A DNA stretch of 64,000 bases from assembly GCA_965218775.1 (NCBI GenBank), contig CBDCLS010000005.1:1302001-1366000 (forward strand), read 5' to 3'. Shown in pieces: positions 10,295 to 19,043 of the stretch (position 1 is the stretch's first letter; every line of letters begins with the position of its first letter). The position numbers and the translations under genes are program-made. This DNA comes from CAUZIZ01 sp965218775 (GTDB lineage: Bacteria; Acidobacteriota; UBA6911; RPQK01; JAJDTT01). The notes beneath the pieces were generated by a model that was not told the DNA's origin, made no database searches, and was given only the letters and a program-made list of their open reading frames with translations.

Positions 10295-10434
10295 CCCTGG
10301 CTCTTTCAGGTAACCTCCCCTCGGTGCCGATCTGGTGCTGAGGGGATCTTGACCGGGTCGATCGGCCGCCTGGCTGCTCAACCCCGACTCGGGAGAGGAA
10401 ACTGGGAATAGCTGAGGCTCAGCCCGCCAACATC

Positions 10435-10475
10435 AAAGCGTCCTGTGAAGCTTCCTTCGCAGGGCGCTTTTTTCT
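10435..10475 (+). terminator. Rho-independent terminator
   Basis: AAAGCG(T)CCTG(T)GAAG pairs with CTTC(G)CAGG(G)CGCTTT around a short loop and is followed by T-rich TTTCTTTTCC. It is placed 140 bp downstream of the large secreted-protein gene. The remaining 10295-10655 holds no gene that I can see. Confidence 0.7.
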
Positions 10476-10975
10476 TTTCCGGCTTTCGCTTTCCTCGTGT
10501 TTTTCGGGTTAGTAGTTCCTACCAGTAAGGTCAAAATATTGGGTCGTGCCGTGGATCCGTTAGAAAGAAGGTCTTCAGGGTGTCGGAGGATCGGAATCTC
10601 GGACGGCTTCCATCGAGAATCGAACTCCAGGAAACGGCTTCCTGCTGCGTGAAGCCTTACCCAGGGTTCGGAAACCCTGGGCTGGAGGACGCAATCCCGT
10701 TGGGATTGACCTTTATTTAGAGTCGTTGTTTGAAAGACGCTGAAGAGGTACTGGAACCCTGGGTAACGAGCACCCTCCAAGGTCTCCACGCCATTGGGGT
10801 TACTTCCGAATCCCAAAGCGGTGCCTCAGTCCCAGACGAATCGTTCGTCGAATTCAACACCGTGACGACGCAGAAGCTCCCGGGATTCCTCTTCGAACGT
10901 CACGCTTTTCTGGTGCTCTTGCCGGCTGTCAATGGTTACGACGTTCCAAAAGTTCGGAAACCCGTATGCGTTTAG

Positions 10976-11150
10976 CCCGCATTTCTCACACCCGGTCGTC
11001 GCGAGAGGCCGAAAGCGCCGTCCTGGCAAGGCTTGCGACCGAGGCCCCCGCAGTCGTACTCGTGCAGTACGTCGAGGAGGCCGAAGGAGCGTAACGCAGT
11101 CAGGGCGGATGATTGCGGCCTCGTAGCAGACTGGGTGTGAGAAATGCGGG
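10976..11150. mobile_element. 175-bp MITE, copy 1
   Basis: Perfect terminal inverted repeats CCCGCATTTCTCACACC and GGTGTGAGAAATGCGGG, flanked by TTAG at 10972-10975 and 11151-11154. The neighbouring tandem units at about 11690 and 12215 have the uninterrupted site GCGTTTAGCCTCAC, so the 4-bp duplication and the exact insertion point are shown directly. It encodes no protein; the interior is CG-rich with shared motif GCGTAACGCAGT. The ends resemble those of IS1380, the likely helper. Confidence 0.93.
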
Positions 11151-12584
11151 TTAGCCTCACTTTGGATCTGACTCAAACACTCAGGAGGTCTGCGAATCCT
11201 GAAAGGATTCCGTCTTTCAGCCCAGGGTTTCCCAACCCTGGGTAACAGATTTCTCCCTGTATAGGTCAACCCCATCGGGGTTGCGTCGCGATCTTTCGGG
11301 AAGCGTTATTCCTCGATGAATGACGCAACCCTTGCAGGGTTGACCTGATGGGGTTTGTCCCGTCTTACCCAGGGTTCGGAAACCCTGGGCTGGAGGACGC
11401 AATCCCGTTGGGATTGACCTTTATTTAGAGTCGTTGCTTGAAAGACGCTGAAGAGGTACTGGAACCCTGGGTACCGAGCACCCCCAAGGTCTCCACACCC
11501 TTAGGGTCACTTCCAGATCCCAAAGCGGTGCCTCAGTCCCAGACGAATCGTTCGTCGAATTCAACACCGTGACGGCGCAGAAGTCCCCGGAATTCCTCTT
11601 CGAACGTCACGCTTTTGTGGTGCTCTTCCTGGCTGTCAATGGTTACGACGTTCCAAAAGTTCGGAAACCCGTATGCGTTTAGCCTCACTTTGGATCTGAC
11701 TCAAACACTCAGGGGGGCTGTGAATCCTGAAAGGATTCCGTCTTTCAGCCCAGGGTTTCCCAACCCTGGGTAACCTATGTCCCCATAGTGTCCCAACCCT
11801 ATCGGGGTTGCGTCGCAATCCATCGAGAAGCGTTATTCCTCGATGGAATGACGCAACCCTTGCAGGGTTGACCTAATGGTTTGTCCCGCCCTACCCAGGG
11901 TTCGGAAACCCTGGGCTGAAAGACGCAATCCCGTTGGGATTGACCTTTATTTAGAGTCGTTGCTTGGAAGACGCTGAAGAGGTACTGGAACCCTGGGTAG
12001 CGAGCACCCCCAAGGTCTCCACGCCATTGGGGTTACTTCCAAATCCCAAAGCGGTGCCTCAGTCCCAGACGAATCGTTCGTCGAATTCAACACCGTGACG
12101 GCGCAGAAGCTCCCGGAATTCCTCTTCGAACGTCACGCTCTTGTGGTGCTCTTCCTGGCTGTCAATGGTTACGACGTTCCAAAAGTTCGGAAACCCGTAT
12201 GCGTTTAGCCTCACTTTGGATCTGACTCAAACACTCAGGGGGGCTGTGAATCCTGAAAGGATTCCGTCTTTCAGCCCAGGGTTTCCCAACCCTGGGTAAC
12301 CTATGTCCCCATAGTGTCCCAACCCTATCGGGGTTGCGTCGCAATCCATCGAGAAGCGTTATTCCTCGATGGAATGACGCAACCCTTGCAGGGTTGACCT
12401 GATGGTTTGTCCCGCCTTACCCAGGGTTGGGAAACCCTGGGCTGGAGGACGCAATCCCGTTGGGATTGACCTTTATTTAGAGTCGTTGCTTGAAAGACGC
12501 TGAAGAGGTACTGGAACCCTGGGTAGCGAGCACCCCCAAGGTCTCCACGCCATTGGGGTTACTTCCAAATCCCAAAGCGGTGCC

Positions 12585-13040
12585 TCAGTCCCAGACGAAT
12601 CGTTCGTCGAATTCAACACCGTGACGGCGCAGAAGCTCCCGGAATTCCTCTTCGAACGTCACGCTCTTGTGGTGCTCTTCCTGGCTGTCGATATATCGGA
12701 CGACCTCGGCCACCTTCGATTCGGAGACCGAGAAAACAGCGTACCCGGACTGCCACCTGAAGTTCCTATAAGTCCCCCTCTGCTGCTGGATCCATCCCGT
12801 GGACACCCGCTTGAGCTCTTTGACGAATTCAGCAATAGTAACGGTCCTCGAGAGAGTGGTCAGCAGGTGGATATGGTCTGAGACCCCACCAGTGCGGAGC
12901 GGCTGGCAGCCCAATCTACCGGCCGTTCCTCCCAGGTAGGAGTGCAGCTGTCCCCGAAACCCTGCCTCTTTGAAGTAGGGCTTGCGGTTCTTGGTCGAGA
13001 AGATGGTGTGGATCAGGACCCTTGACAGGGATTGCGGCAT
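12585..13040 (-). CDS. RAYT / IS200-like Y1 transposase
   Basis: 151 codons from ATG 13040 (MPQSLSRVLIHTIFSTKNRK), the typical start of short IS200-like REP-associated transposases. The HUH motif is in GVSDHIHLLTTL, and a Tyr in EVVRYIDSQEEHHK is a candidate nucleophile. It acts on single-stranded hairpin DNA. It is surrounded by CCCAGGGTT-type REP hairpins and by three tandem units that retain only its last ~38 codons, so this is the autonomous member of the array. It differs clearly from the RAYT at 1016-1592. No inactivating change is seen. Confidence 0.9.
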   Translation of the reverse strand: MPQSLSRVLIHTIFSTKNRKPYFKEAGFRGQLHSYLGGTAGRLGCQPLRTGGVSDHIHLLTTLSRTVTIAEFVKELKRVSTGWIQQQRGTYRNFRWQSGYAVFSVSESKVAEVVRYIDSQEEHHKSVTFEEEFRELLRRHGVEFDERFVWD

Positions 13041-13454
13041 GGTTCAACTCTTTTTTTCTCAACTTGTTCCGGGTTGGCCTGAATGTGCTTACGACGTTCC
13101 CAAAGTTCGGAAACCCCGTATCGGTTTAGCGTCACCTTGGATCTAACTCAAAACACTCAGGGAGTCTGTGAATCCTGAAAGGATTCCGTCTTTCAGCCCA
13201 GGGTTTCCGAACCCTGGGTAACAGATTTCTCCCTCTATAGGTCAACCCCATCGGGGTTGCGTCGCAATCCGTCGAGAACCGTTATTCCTCCATGGGGCAT
13301 TGATGACGCAACCCTTGCAGGGTTGACCTGGGTCGGTTGTCCCGCCTTTCCCAGGGTTCGGAAACCCTGGGCTGGAGGACGGTACGAACCGGGAACATGA
13401 TTTACAAAACGGACCGGACACATGGTTTACAGATGCATGCGGTATTAAGAAAGG

Positions 13455-14636
13455 ATGCCGTGGAAAGAAGCCAGTGTCATGAAGCAAAGAGTGCGTTTTG
13501 TGTTGGAAGTCGAAGAAGGTCTGGAGAGCGTCTCCGAGCTGTGTCGGCGCTACGGGATCAGTCGGGTGATCGGCTACAAGTGGTACCGACGGTTTCAGGC
13601 CGAGGGCCTCGAGGGTCTGGAGGATCGTTCGCGGGCGCCGCATCGTCCGGCGAGCTCGGTCAGCGGGAGGGTTCGGGAGCAGATTGTGCAGCTGCGTCAG
13701 CAGCACCCCCGTTGGGGGCCGCGCAAGATTCGCTGGAGGCTCGAGCAGGCCGGAGAGAAGCCGCCGGCGGCGAGCACCATCGGGGAGATTCTTGGCCGAG
13801 CCGGTCTGAATCGGCCGCAGCGCCGTCGCCGTCGCTCCCCGCCCTACCTGTCTCCGTTGCGTCGGGCCGTGGAGGCCAACGACGTCTGGAGCGTCGATTT
13901 CAAGGGATGGTTTTGCACGGGGGATGGGACCCGCTGCGATCCGCTGACCATTCTGGACCAGTACTCCCGCTATCTGATCGACTGTCGCCTGGTGGCCGGC
14001 ACGGGACTGCTTGTCGTTCAGAAGGTCTTTCACAGAGCCTTCGACCGCTACGGCCTTCCTCAGGTGATCCGCAGCGACAACGGCACTCCCTTCGCCAGTC
14101 GCGGCGTGGGTGGGCTGAGCCGCCTCTCGACGTGGTTTCTGCGTCTGGGGATTACCCCGGAGCGCATCCGCCCGGGCAAACCCCAGGACAACGGGGCTCA
14201 CGAGCGCATGCATCGAACCTTGAAGGAGGAGGCGGCCACGCCCCCGCAGTCGACTTGGCATTCCCAACAGCGGGCGCTGGAGCGTTTTCGTCGCGAGTAC
14301 AACGAAGCGCGTCCCCACGACTCGCTGGGTTTGAAGCCTCCGTCTGGATTCTATACGCCTTCGACTCGTCGCCGGCCGCCCTACTTGCCCCCGGTGAGTT
14401 ATCCGGATTCGTGGACGGTGCGAAAGGTGCAGAAACACGGCGAGTTCTACTGGGCGGGGGAGGCGGTCTTCCTGGGGGAAGCCCTGGCCTCTCAGCCCGT
14501 CGGGTTGCAGCCCCTGGAGCCGGGGTGGTCTCGGCTCTTTTTCACCCACATCCCCTTGGCCATCTTCGAGGAGGCCCGCAGCCGCATCCTCACACCGGCG
14601 GAAGCCAGGCGATGGAAGAGAGAACGCGGTCGTTGA
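13455..14636 (+). CDS. IS481-family transposase
   Basis: 393-aa integrase-fold transposase. An N-terminal helix-turn-helix (SVSELCRRYGISRVIGYKWY) is followed by a linker and the catalytic core with Asp in DVWSVDFKGWF, Asp in VIRSDNGTPF and Glu in NGAHERMHRTLKEE. The C-terminal part after ARPHDSLGLKPP is typical of the family. ATG 13455 or the internal ATG 13479 (MKQRVRF) could be used; the latter gives the usual family N-terminus. The frame is intact. A long hairpin follows immediately at 14634-14681 inside the IS. Confidence 0.94.
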   Translation: MPWKEASVMKQRVRFVLEVEEGLESVSELCRRYGISRVIGYKWYRRFQAEGLEGLEDRSRAPHRPASSVSGRVREQIVQLRQQHPRWGPRKIRWRLEQAGEKPPAASTIGEILGRAGLNRPQRRRRRSPPYLSPLRRAVEANDVWSVDFKGWFCTGDGTRCDPLTILDQYSRYLIDCRLVAGTGLLVVQKVFHRAFDRYGLPQVIRSDNGTPFASRGVGGLSRLSTWFLRLGITPERIRPGKPQDNGAHERMHRTLKEEAATPPQSTWHSQQRALERFRREYNEARPHDSLGLKPPSGFYTPSTRRRPPYLPPVSYPDSWTVRKVQKHGEFYWAGEAVFLGEALASQPVGLQPLEPGWSRLFFTHIPLAIFEEARSRILTPAEARRWKRERGR

Positions 14637-14681
14637 GTTTCGGACGGCTCTCCGGGCTCGCCCTCCGAGCCGTCCGAAACT
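14634..14681. terminator. Inverted repeat at the end of the IS481 transposase
   Basis: GAGTTTCGGACGGCTC pairs with CGAGCCGTCCGAAACTC across a 13-16-base loop, starting at the stop codon. No long T-run follows, so it is either a weak terminator or a structure that limits read-through into or out of the IS. Confidence 0.5.
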
Positions 14682-14819
14682 CCATTCTGGAAAGGTTAAA
14701 GGTGTAAACCATGTCATCGGTCTAAAATGTAAACATTGTGTCCGGTCGAACAGGACGCAACCCCGTTGGGATTGATTTCTTATTCAAGGCATTCAAGGTC
14801 TCGAAAACTGTCTGAACGC

Positions 14820-16460
14820 CTAGCCTGGTGGGCGGCAGGGTTGGTTGTTCTCGTAACGCTCCAGGTTGACCTTTAATCCCTTGACCAGGTCGGATTTCTG
14901 GGCCTTCTCTACGGCGGCGATCATCCGGCGCTGCCATTGGGCGGCTTCCTCGCAGCGGCCCAACTCTGCCAGGGCCATCGCAACCGTGACTCCGTGGCTG
15001 ACCGATTTACTGGCCTTGAAAACCAGCAGCTCCAGAGCCAGGGCCCTGGCTCCGTCTCGCAAATCCAGATCGGGGGAGGACGCCAGGAAGAGCGCCAGGG
15101 TATGAGCCGTTCGACCACGTGAGGGAAAACGCCTGTGGCCCTGCTCCAGCTGGTCTAATGCCTCACGGAACCTCTTCTTGGCAACTAGTAGGTTCACCTG
15201 CTGCAGTAGCGCCTCCTCGTGGGCGGGATCCGATTGCAGCACTCGGGAGAACTCTGTCAGCGCCTGATCCAATTGCCCGGTATCACGAAACGCCTGGGCC
15301 AGAAGGAATCGGGCACCTGAATCCTCGGGGTAGGCCCCGAGGGACACCTGTAGATGGGATATGGCTTCAGCCGGCCGCTTGGATCCCGCCAGCAGAAAGC
15401 CGAGATTGTAGTGTGACGTCGGATGCTCGGGATCCAAGCGCAGCACTTCCCGAAACTGCTCCATCGCTGCCTCGACCTTTCCCAACTGCGCCCAGGACGT
15501 ACCTAGATTGACGCGTGCCGGGATGCTGGTCGGCTTGGCAGCCACCGCCTTTTCAAACTCGGCAGCGGCCTCGGAGAGGCGTCCGGCGGCGAAAGCCATG
15601 CGTCCCCGTATCAAATGAACCCGTTCCCCCCGCAGCAGCTCCTTCAACCCATCAACCAGGTGATCAGCGACTCGAATGCCAACGGTGCCCCGCTGCTTCA
15701 GATGGGTTTCGGCTCGTTCCAGATCTCCCAGCCCTCGATAGGCCAGGGCCAGGGAGTAGTGGATCCGGTTGGCTGCGGGGGCGCTTGCCAAAGCCTTCTC
15801 GAGGTGTCCCACGGCATCGGCATATTTCCCACCCGATAGGGCCAGTTGTCCCAGGCCGAAGTGAGCCGCACCGCAGTTGGAGTCGATCTTCAGCGCCTGT
15901 TCAAACTGGACGGCAGCCTCTGTGGGACGATTCTGCTGCGCCAACACGTCGCCCAGATGGACAGGAAGAGACAGGGATTCGGAACGCAGTCTCCTGGCAT
16001 GGGTGTAGTAGACAGCAGCCTCCGATAGACGGCCCGTTTTGTGGTAGAGATACCCCAGGAGATAGATCCAGCGGAATTCCTGTGGGACAATTCGATTGGC
16101 GTTGAGGTAGCAGATCTCGGCTGCATCGCTCAGCGCATAGGCATGATACATCTGTCCCAGCTGTCCATAGGCTTCCCCCAGCTCGGCCTCGGTCGTCTCC
16201 AGATTCCCGGCCAGGACGCCCAGCTCTTTCTGGAAAAACTGGAGCTGCTCGCGAACGTCTGGATCCAGGTTTTCCATCTCTGGAAAGCGCAGGGAAAGCA
16301 GCCCCACTCTGGGGGCGGTCAAGCTGGCCCCAGAGGACTGTGATTGGGCCTGGACGTCGTAGATGACGGTGGTCAGGCCGATAAGCACAACGGTTGAGAC
16401 AGATAGACAGAAACGCCTTGTCAGTCCCGCTGGCAGCCGACCTCCCTCATTCAGGAACAC
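14820..16460 (-). CDS. Exported TPR-repeat protein
   Basis: 546 codons from ATG 16460. Residues ~15-40 (RRFCLSVSTVVLIGLTTVIY) are a signal peptide ending near AQS. From residue ~75 there are about ten tetratricopeptide repeats, for example AAHFGLGQLALSGGKYADAV, HYSLALAYRGLGDLERAETH and ARFLLAQAFRDTGQLDQAL. The protein is probably a periplasmic or surface scaffold. It lies 83 bases downstream of the ASPIC/UnbV protein on the same strand. TPR proteins are often paired with FG-GAP/ASPIC proteins in Acidobacteriota and Planctomycetota, and a shared complex is likely but not shown. Confidence 0.9.
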   Translation of the reverse strand: MFLNEGGRLPAGLTRRFCLSVSTVVLIGLTTVIYDVQAQSQSSGASLTAPRVGLLSLRFPEMENLDPDVREQLQFFQKELGVLAGNLETTEAELGEAYGQLGQMYHAYALSDAAEICYLNANRIVPQEFRWIYLLGYLYHKTGRLSEAAVYYTHARRLRSESLSLPVHLGDVLAQQNRPTEAAVQFEQALKIDSNCGAAHFGLGQLALSGGKYADAVGHLEKALASAPAANRIHYSLALAYRGLGDLERAETHLKQRGTVGIRVADHLVDGLKELLRGERVHLIRGRMAFAAGRLSEAAAEFEKAVAAKPTSIPARVNLGTSWAQLGKVEAAMEQFREVLRLDPEHPTSHYNLGFLLAGSKRPAEAISHLQVSLGAYPEDSGARFLLAQAFRDTGQLDQALTEFSRVLQSDPAHEEALLQQVNLLVAKKRFREALDQLEQGHRRFPSRGRTAHTLALFLASSPDLDLRDGARALALELLVFKASKSVSHGVTVAMALAELGRCEEAAQWQRRMIAAVEKAQKSDLVKGLKVNLERYENNQPCRPPG

Positions 16461-16543
16461 AATTCTCCTCCTCAGTTCAGGGCATCACCTTACGCCGAGC
16501 AACGTCTACTGTCAGTAGCAGTCCAGTTCGGTCGAAGTTTCGG

Positions 16544-18349
16544 TCAGTTTCCGTCCGGAGCTCTCCCCTCCTGAATCGTCGTATAGCGATCGAGCTTTAG
16601 ATTCCGCCACTCTTCAACCTGACCCGAAGGCCAGTGAACCCGGACCATCCTAAGCTGATCCTCGACTCCCAGGCCAACCAGAACTCGAGGGTCGTGGGAG
16701 GAGCAGTAGCTGCCGCCGGTTCGGACCCGACGCCAAAGCACAGCATCGTTGGGCAAGAGGACCTCGACGCGTGCCTCCAGCATGTCTCGACGGCCTTCCC
16801 TGCCCAGCAGCCTCAACCCCAACCAGTGCCTGCGATTCCCGACCTGGTTCAAGAGCAGCCGGGCCGGACCACTGTTGTTGGCGACCAGGACGTCGGTGTC
16901 GCCGTCATTGTCGACGTCTCCGAAAGCCGCTCCACGACTTACTTCCTTCAGCTGAAAGGAGGCTCCAGCCCGATTTGTGACGTCCCTGAACACCAGTTTA
17001 CCGGCGTTTTGGAACAGCTGGTTGGACTGCCCCAAGGGGTAACGGTCCCCCTCCCGAGCCAAATCGGACAATATCCGCACGGCTCCGTTCAGGGCCAGCA
17101 GGTCCAACCGTCCGTCGTTGTCGAAATCCAGCCAGCCCGTCCCAAAGCCCGTAAAGCTGAAACTCGGCATATGGAGACCCGTCTCGATGGTTCGGTCATC
17201 GAACAGGCCATTGCCCTGGTTGACGTAGAGGGTGTTGGTTTCCTCCGTCAGATGCGTGACAAAGAGATCCTCGTCTCCGTCACCATCAAAATCGGCCGCG
17301 TCCACACCCATTCCGGCCTCCGCCTTTCCCACCCGATTCAGGGCCGCGCCTGACCAAAGTGCCTCGTTTCGGAAGCTGCCATCCTTCTGGTTCATCCAGA
17401 GCTGATTGGGGTCGCCGTCGTTGGCCACGTAGATATCGGTCCAACCATCGCCGTTGAAGTCGGCCGTGGCTACCCCCAGTCCCGCACCAAACTCCCGGTC
17501 GATTCCAGACTTGCTGGAGACGTCTTCGAAAATGCCCTCGCCTCGATTGTGGAAGAGACGGTCGGGCACTGGCTTGTAGGCATCCGGACCGCAATAGTCG
17601 AGGGCGCTGCTGGTCGCGTAGCAGGTCGGGTTCCTGATGACGGAAAAGTCCACATAGTTGGTCAGGAAGAGGTCGAGTCTGCCGTCTCGATCGTAGTCGA
17701 TGAAGGCAGCGCTGGTGCTCCAGCGGGGATCGTCGGTTCCGGATTTCGCGGTGACATCGGAGAAGGTCCCATCTCCCTGGTTGAGGAACATCTGGTTGGA
17801 ACCCAGGTTGGTGACGTACAGGTCGGGGCGACCGTCGTTGTTGAGGTCGCCGACGGCTACCCCCATTCCATAGCCCTCCGCCAGGATGCCACTTCCATTT
17901 GTGACATCGGTGAATCCCAGCCGGCGAACCCCGTTGGCATCCAACTGGAGATCGTTGCGGTAGAGTTTATCCCGAGGCGAGCCGGAACCGGCCCAGGGGA
18001 GGATGCCGTCTTCCGGCTTCTTCCCTGGCTCGAGCATCGCACCCTGAACCAGGTAGATATCCAGATCGCCATCGTTGTCATAGTCGAACAGCGCCGCACC
18101 AGAGCCTGTAATCTCGGGCAGATAAAGTTTCCCGGTCATGCCGTTGAAGTGGCGGAAATCCAGTCCCGCCGACTCCTGGGCGTCCACGAAGATTGGTTCT
18201 GGTTCCCCCTTCTCTTTTGCTTCAGTCGGCAAACGACGCTCTTGCTCAGCCGAGCCAGGGCTTCCTTCCCCGGACTGCGCCATCGTCGCCAAAGACAGGC
18301 TTCCTGTCAGCAGCGTCGCCGCCAGGAACAGACAAAGCCTTCCGCTCAC
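16544..18349 (-). CDS. Exported FG-GAP/VCBS repeat protein with ASPIC/UnbV domain
   Basis: 601 codons from GTG 18349, chosen because GGAAAGGCCAC precedes it and VSGRLCLFLAATLLTGSLSL is a signal peptide; the longer frame to 18610 runs through a hexamer repeat. At least seven calcium-type propeller repeats are visible: DYDNDGDLDIYLV, DLNNDGRPDLYVTN, DYDRDGRLDLFLTN, DFNGDGWTDIYVAN, DFDGDGDEDLFVTH, DFDNDGRLDLLALNG and DVDNDGDTDVLVANN. The C-terminal ASPIC/UnbV domain ends with VHWPSGQVEEWRNLKLDRY. The role is an extracellular beta-propeller of unknown ligand. It is likely co-transcribed with the TPR gene that follows. Confidence 0.92.
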   Translation of the reverse strand: MSGRLCLFLAATLLTGSLSLATMAQSGEGSPGSAEQERRLPTEAKEKGEPEPIFVDAQESAGLDFRHFNGMTGKLYLPEITGSGAALFDYDNDGDLDIYLVQGAMLEPGKKPEDGILPWAGSGSPRDKLYRNDLQLDANGVRRLGFTDVTNGSGILAEGYGMGVAVGDLNNDGRPDLYVTNLGSNQMFLNQGDGTFSDVTAKSGTDDPRWSTSAAFIDYDRDGRLDLFLTNYVDFSVIRNPTCYATSSALDYCGPDAYKPVPDRLFHNRGEGIFEDVSSKSGIDREFGAGLGVATADFNGDGWTDIYVANDGDPNQLWMNQKDGSFRNEALWSGAALNRVGKAEAGMGVDAADFDGDGDEDLFVTHLTEETNTLYVNQGNGLFDDRTIETGLHMPSFSFTGFGTGWLDFDNDGRLDLLALNGAVRILSDLAREGDRYPLGQSNQLFQNAGKLVFRDVTNRAGASFQLKEVSRGAAFGDVDNDGDTDVLVANNSGPARLLLNQVGNRRHWLGLRLLGREGRRDMLEARVEVLLPNDAVLWRRVRTGGSYCSSHDPRVLVGLGVEDQLRMVRVHWPSGQVEEWRNLKLDRYTTIQEGRAPDGN

Positions 18350-18470
18350 GTGGCCTTTCCGGCATACCGTATCGCCGCCAATCTGACGCTCATCCCTTGA
18401 GATTGTAGCCGTGACCCTACCCTCTTGAGAAGGGATACATTGCTGTCCTTCTAAAGCGGCGTAGGACGTC

Positions 18471-18665
18471 CCCCCTTGCCTTTGCCCGTGCCCGTGCCCG
18501 TGCCCGGACTTCATCTTTTGCTCGCATCGAGACTCTTTCTCAAACAGCCTCTTCTCCGCCCGCTGTATGTCACCATCGGCAACAGCGTTTAATCGCCGCA
18601 GGATGTCCATGATGGCTGCACATTCCGTCGCAGAACGGGCACGGGCACGGGCAAAGGCAAGGGGG
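18471..18665. repeat. Paired hexamer arrays in inverted orientation, locus 1
   Basis: CCCTTGCCTTTGCCCGTGCC (18471-18507) faces GGGCACGGGCAAAGGCAAGG (18633-18665) across about 125 bp. The unit is a drifting hexamer GGGCAC/GGGCAA. The same pairing occurs at 22866-23041 and 31943-32049. The spacer has no clear gene. Confidence 0.75.
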
Positions 18666-18733
18666 TAAACACATACATCCGGCGGGGCTTCCTACTATCA
18701 TTGCTAGCGTCAGAAAACAGAGGGGGAACGGAA

Positions 18734-18967
18734 ATGGCTAATTTGATCGTGAGAAAGCTCGATCCTCGGATTGTAGACGCCCTTAAACGTCGGGCCGCGC
18801 GCCACGGTCGCAGCGCGGAGGCCGAGCACCGAGCCATTCTCGAAGAGACGCTTCTGGCCAAGCGCAAGAGCTTTACCGAGGTGTTGGCGGCAATGCCCAA
18901 TGTCGGCAGGGATGAAGACTTTGAGCGTCGGGACGGTGATCAGCCAGGCGACAATGTACTTGGTTGA
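18734..18967 (+). CDS. FitA-like ribbon-helix-helix antitoxin
   Basis: 77 codons from ATG 18734 (MANLIVRKLDPRIVDALKRR), a typical FitA/Phd-like Arc-fold antitoxin with the signature RAARHGRSAEAEHRAILEE. It binds DNA and neutralises a PIN-domain toxin in the family. GGGGAACGGAA precedes the start. The partner toxin reading frame begins at ATG 18954, overlapping this gene by 14 bases, but is lost after 13 codons, so this antitoxin is now an orphan. Confidence 0.88.
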   Translation: MANLIVRKLDPRIVDALKRRAARHGRSAEAEHRAILEETLLAKRKSFTEVLAAMPNVGRDEDFERRDGDQPGDNVLG

Positions 18968-18992
18968 TACCAACGTCGTCAGCGAGGCACGG
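18954..18992 (+). pseudogene. Remnant of FitB/VapC PIN toxin
   Basis: ATG 18954 encodes MYLVDTNVVSEAR, the first strand of a PIN-domain toxin with the first catalytic Asp. Downstream sequence is unrelated and runs into the end of the symporter gene on the other strand; only the first 13 codons survive. Confidence 0.75.
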
Positions 18993-19043
18993 AACCTTGG
19001 AGTTTGGGTCTTGTTTGTATCTTGTATCTTGGAACTTTCTCCC

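Larger units (their letters stand above)
10656..13380. repeat. Tandem array of RAYT-derived, REP-rich units (526-528 bp)
   Basis: The marker CCCAGACGAATCGTTCGTCG recurs at 10831, 11538, 12064 and 12590. Spacings are 707, 526 and 526; the first includes a 175-bp MITE plus a 4-bp duplication, leaving 528. Each unit holds the last ~38 codons of a RAYT gene (ending FDERFVWD, minus strand) and a set of hairpins: AATCCCGTTGGGATT, CCCAGGGTT-n-AACCCTGGG, AACCCTTGCAGGGTT, CAACCC-n-GGGGTTG and AATCCTGAAAGGATT. Only the fourth unit retains the whole RAYT gene (12585-13040). Units two and three are nearly identical. The fourth unit is interrupted at 13380 by IS481 and resumes at 14752. Confidence 0.9.
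13381..14751 (+). mobile_element. IS481-family element (1371 bp)
   Basis: Inserted in a REP unit: AGGAC at 13376-13380 is repeated at 14752-14756, and joining them restores GGCTGGAGGACGCAA as in the other units. Both ends contain related blocks ACCGG-n-ACA-n-TTTACA followed by GAC-n-ACATGGTTTACA in inverted orientation. Confidence 0.85.

Noticed and set aside
10826..11275. 149-codon minus-strand frame through the MITE
   Set aside because: It is made of the RAYT 3' remnant plus translated MITE and REP sequence; there is no native start and no homologous unit has it without the MITE.
10656..13380. Regularly spaced direct repeats that could suggest a CRISPR array
   Set aside because: The repeats are 526 bp long, contiguous and contain gene fragments and REP hairpins. 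There are no short repeats with unique spacers and no cas genes.
13242..14717. Long frames (456 and 491 codons) overlapping the IS481 transposase in other frames
   Set aside because: High-GC shadow frames of the real transposase; they have no domain pattern and run across the IS ends.
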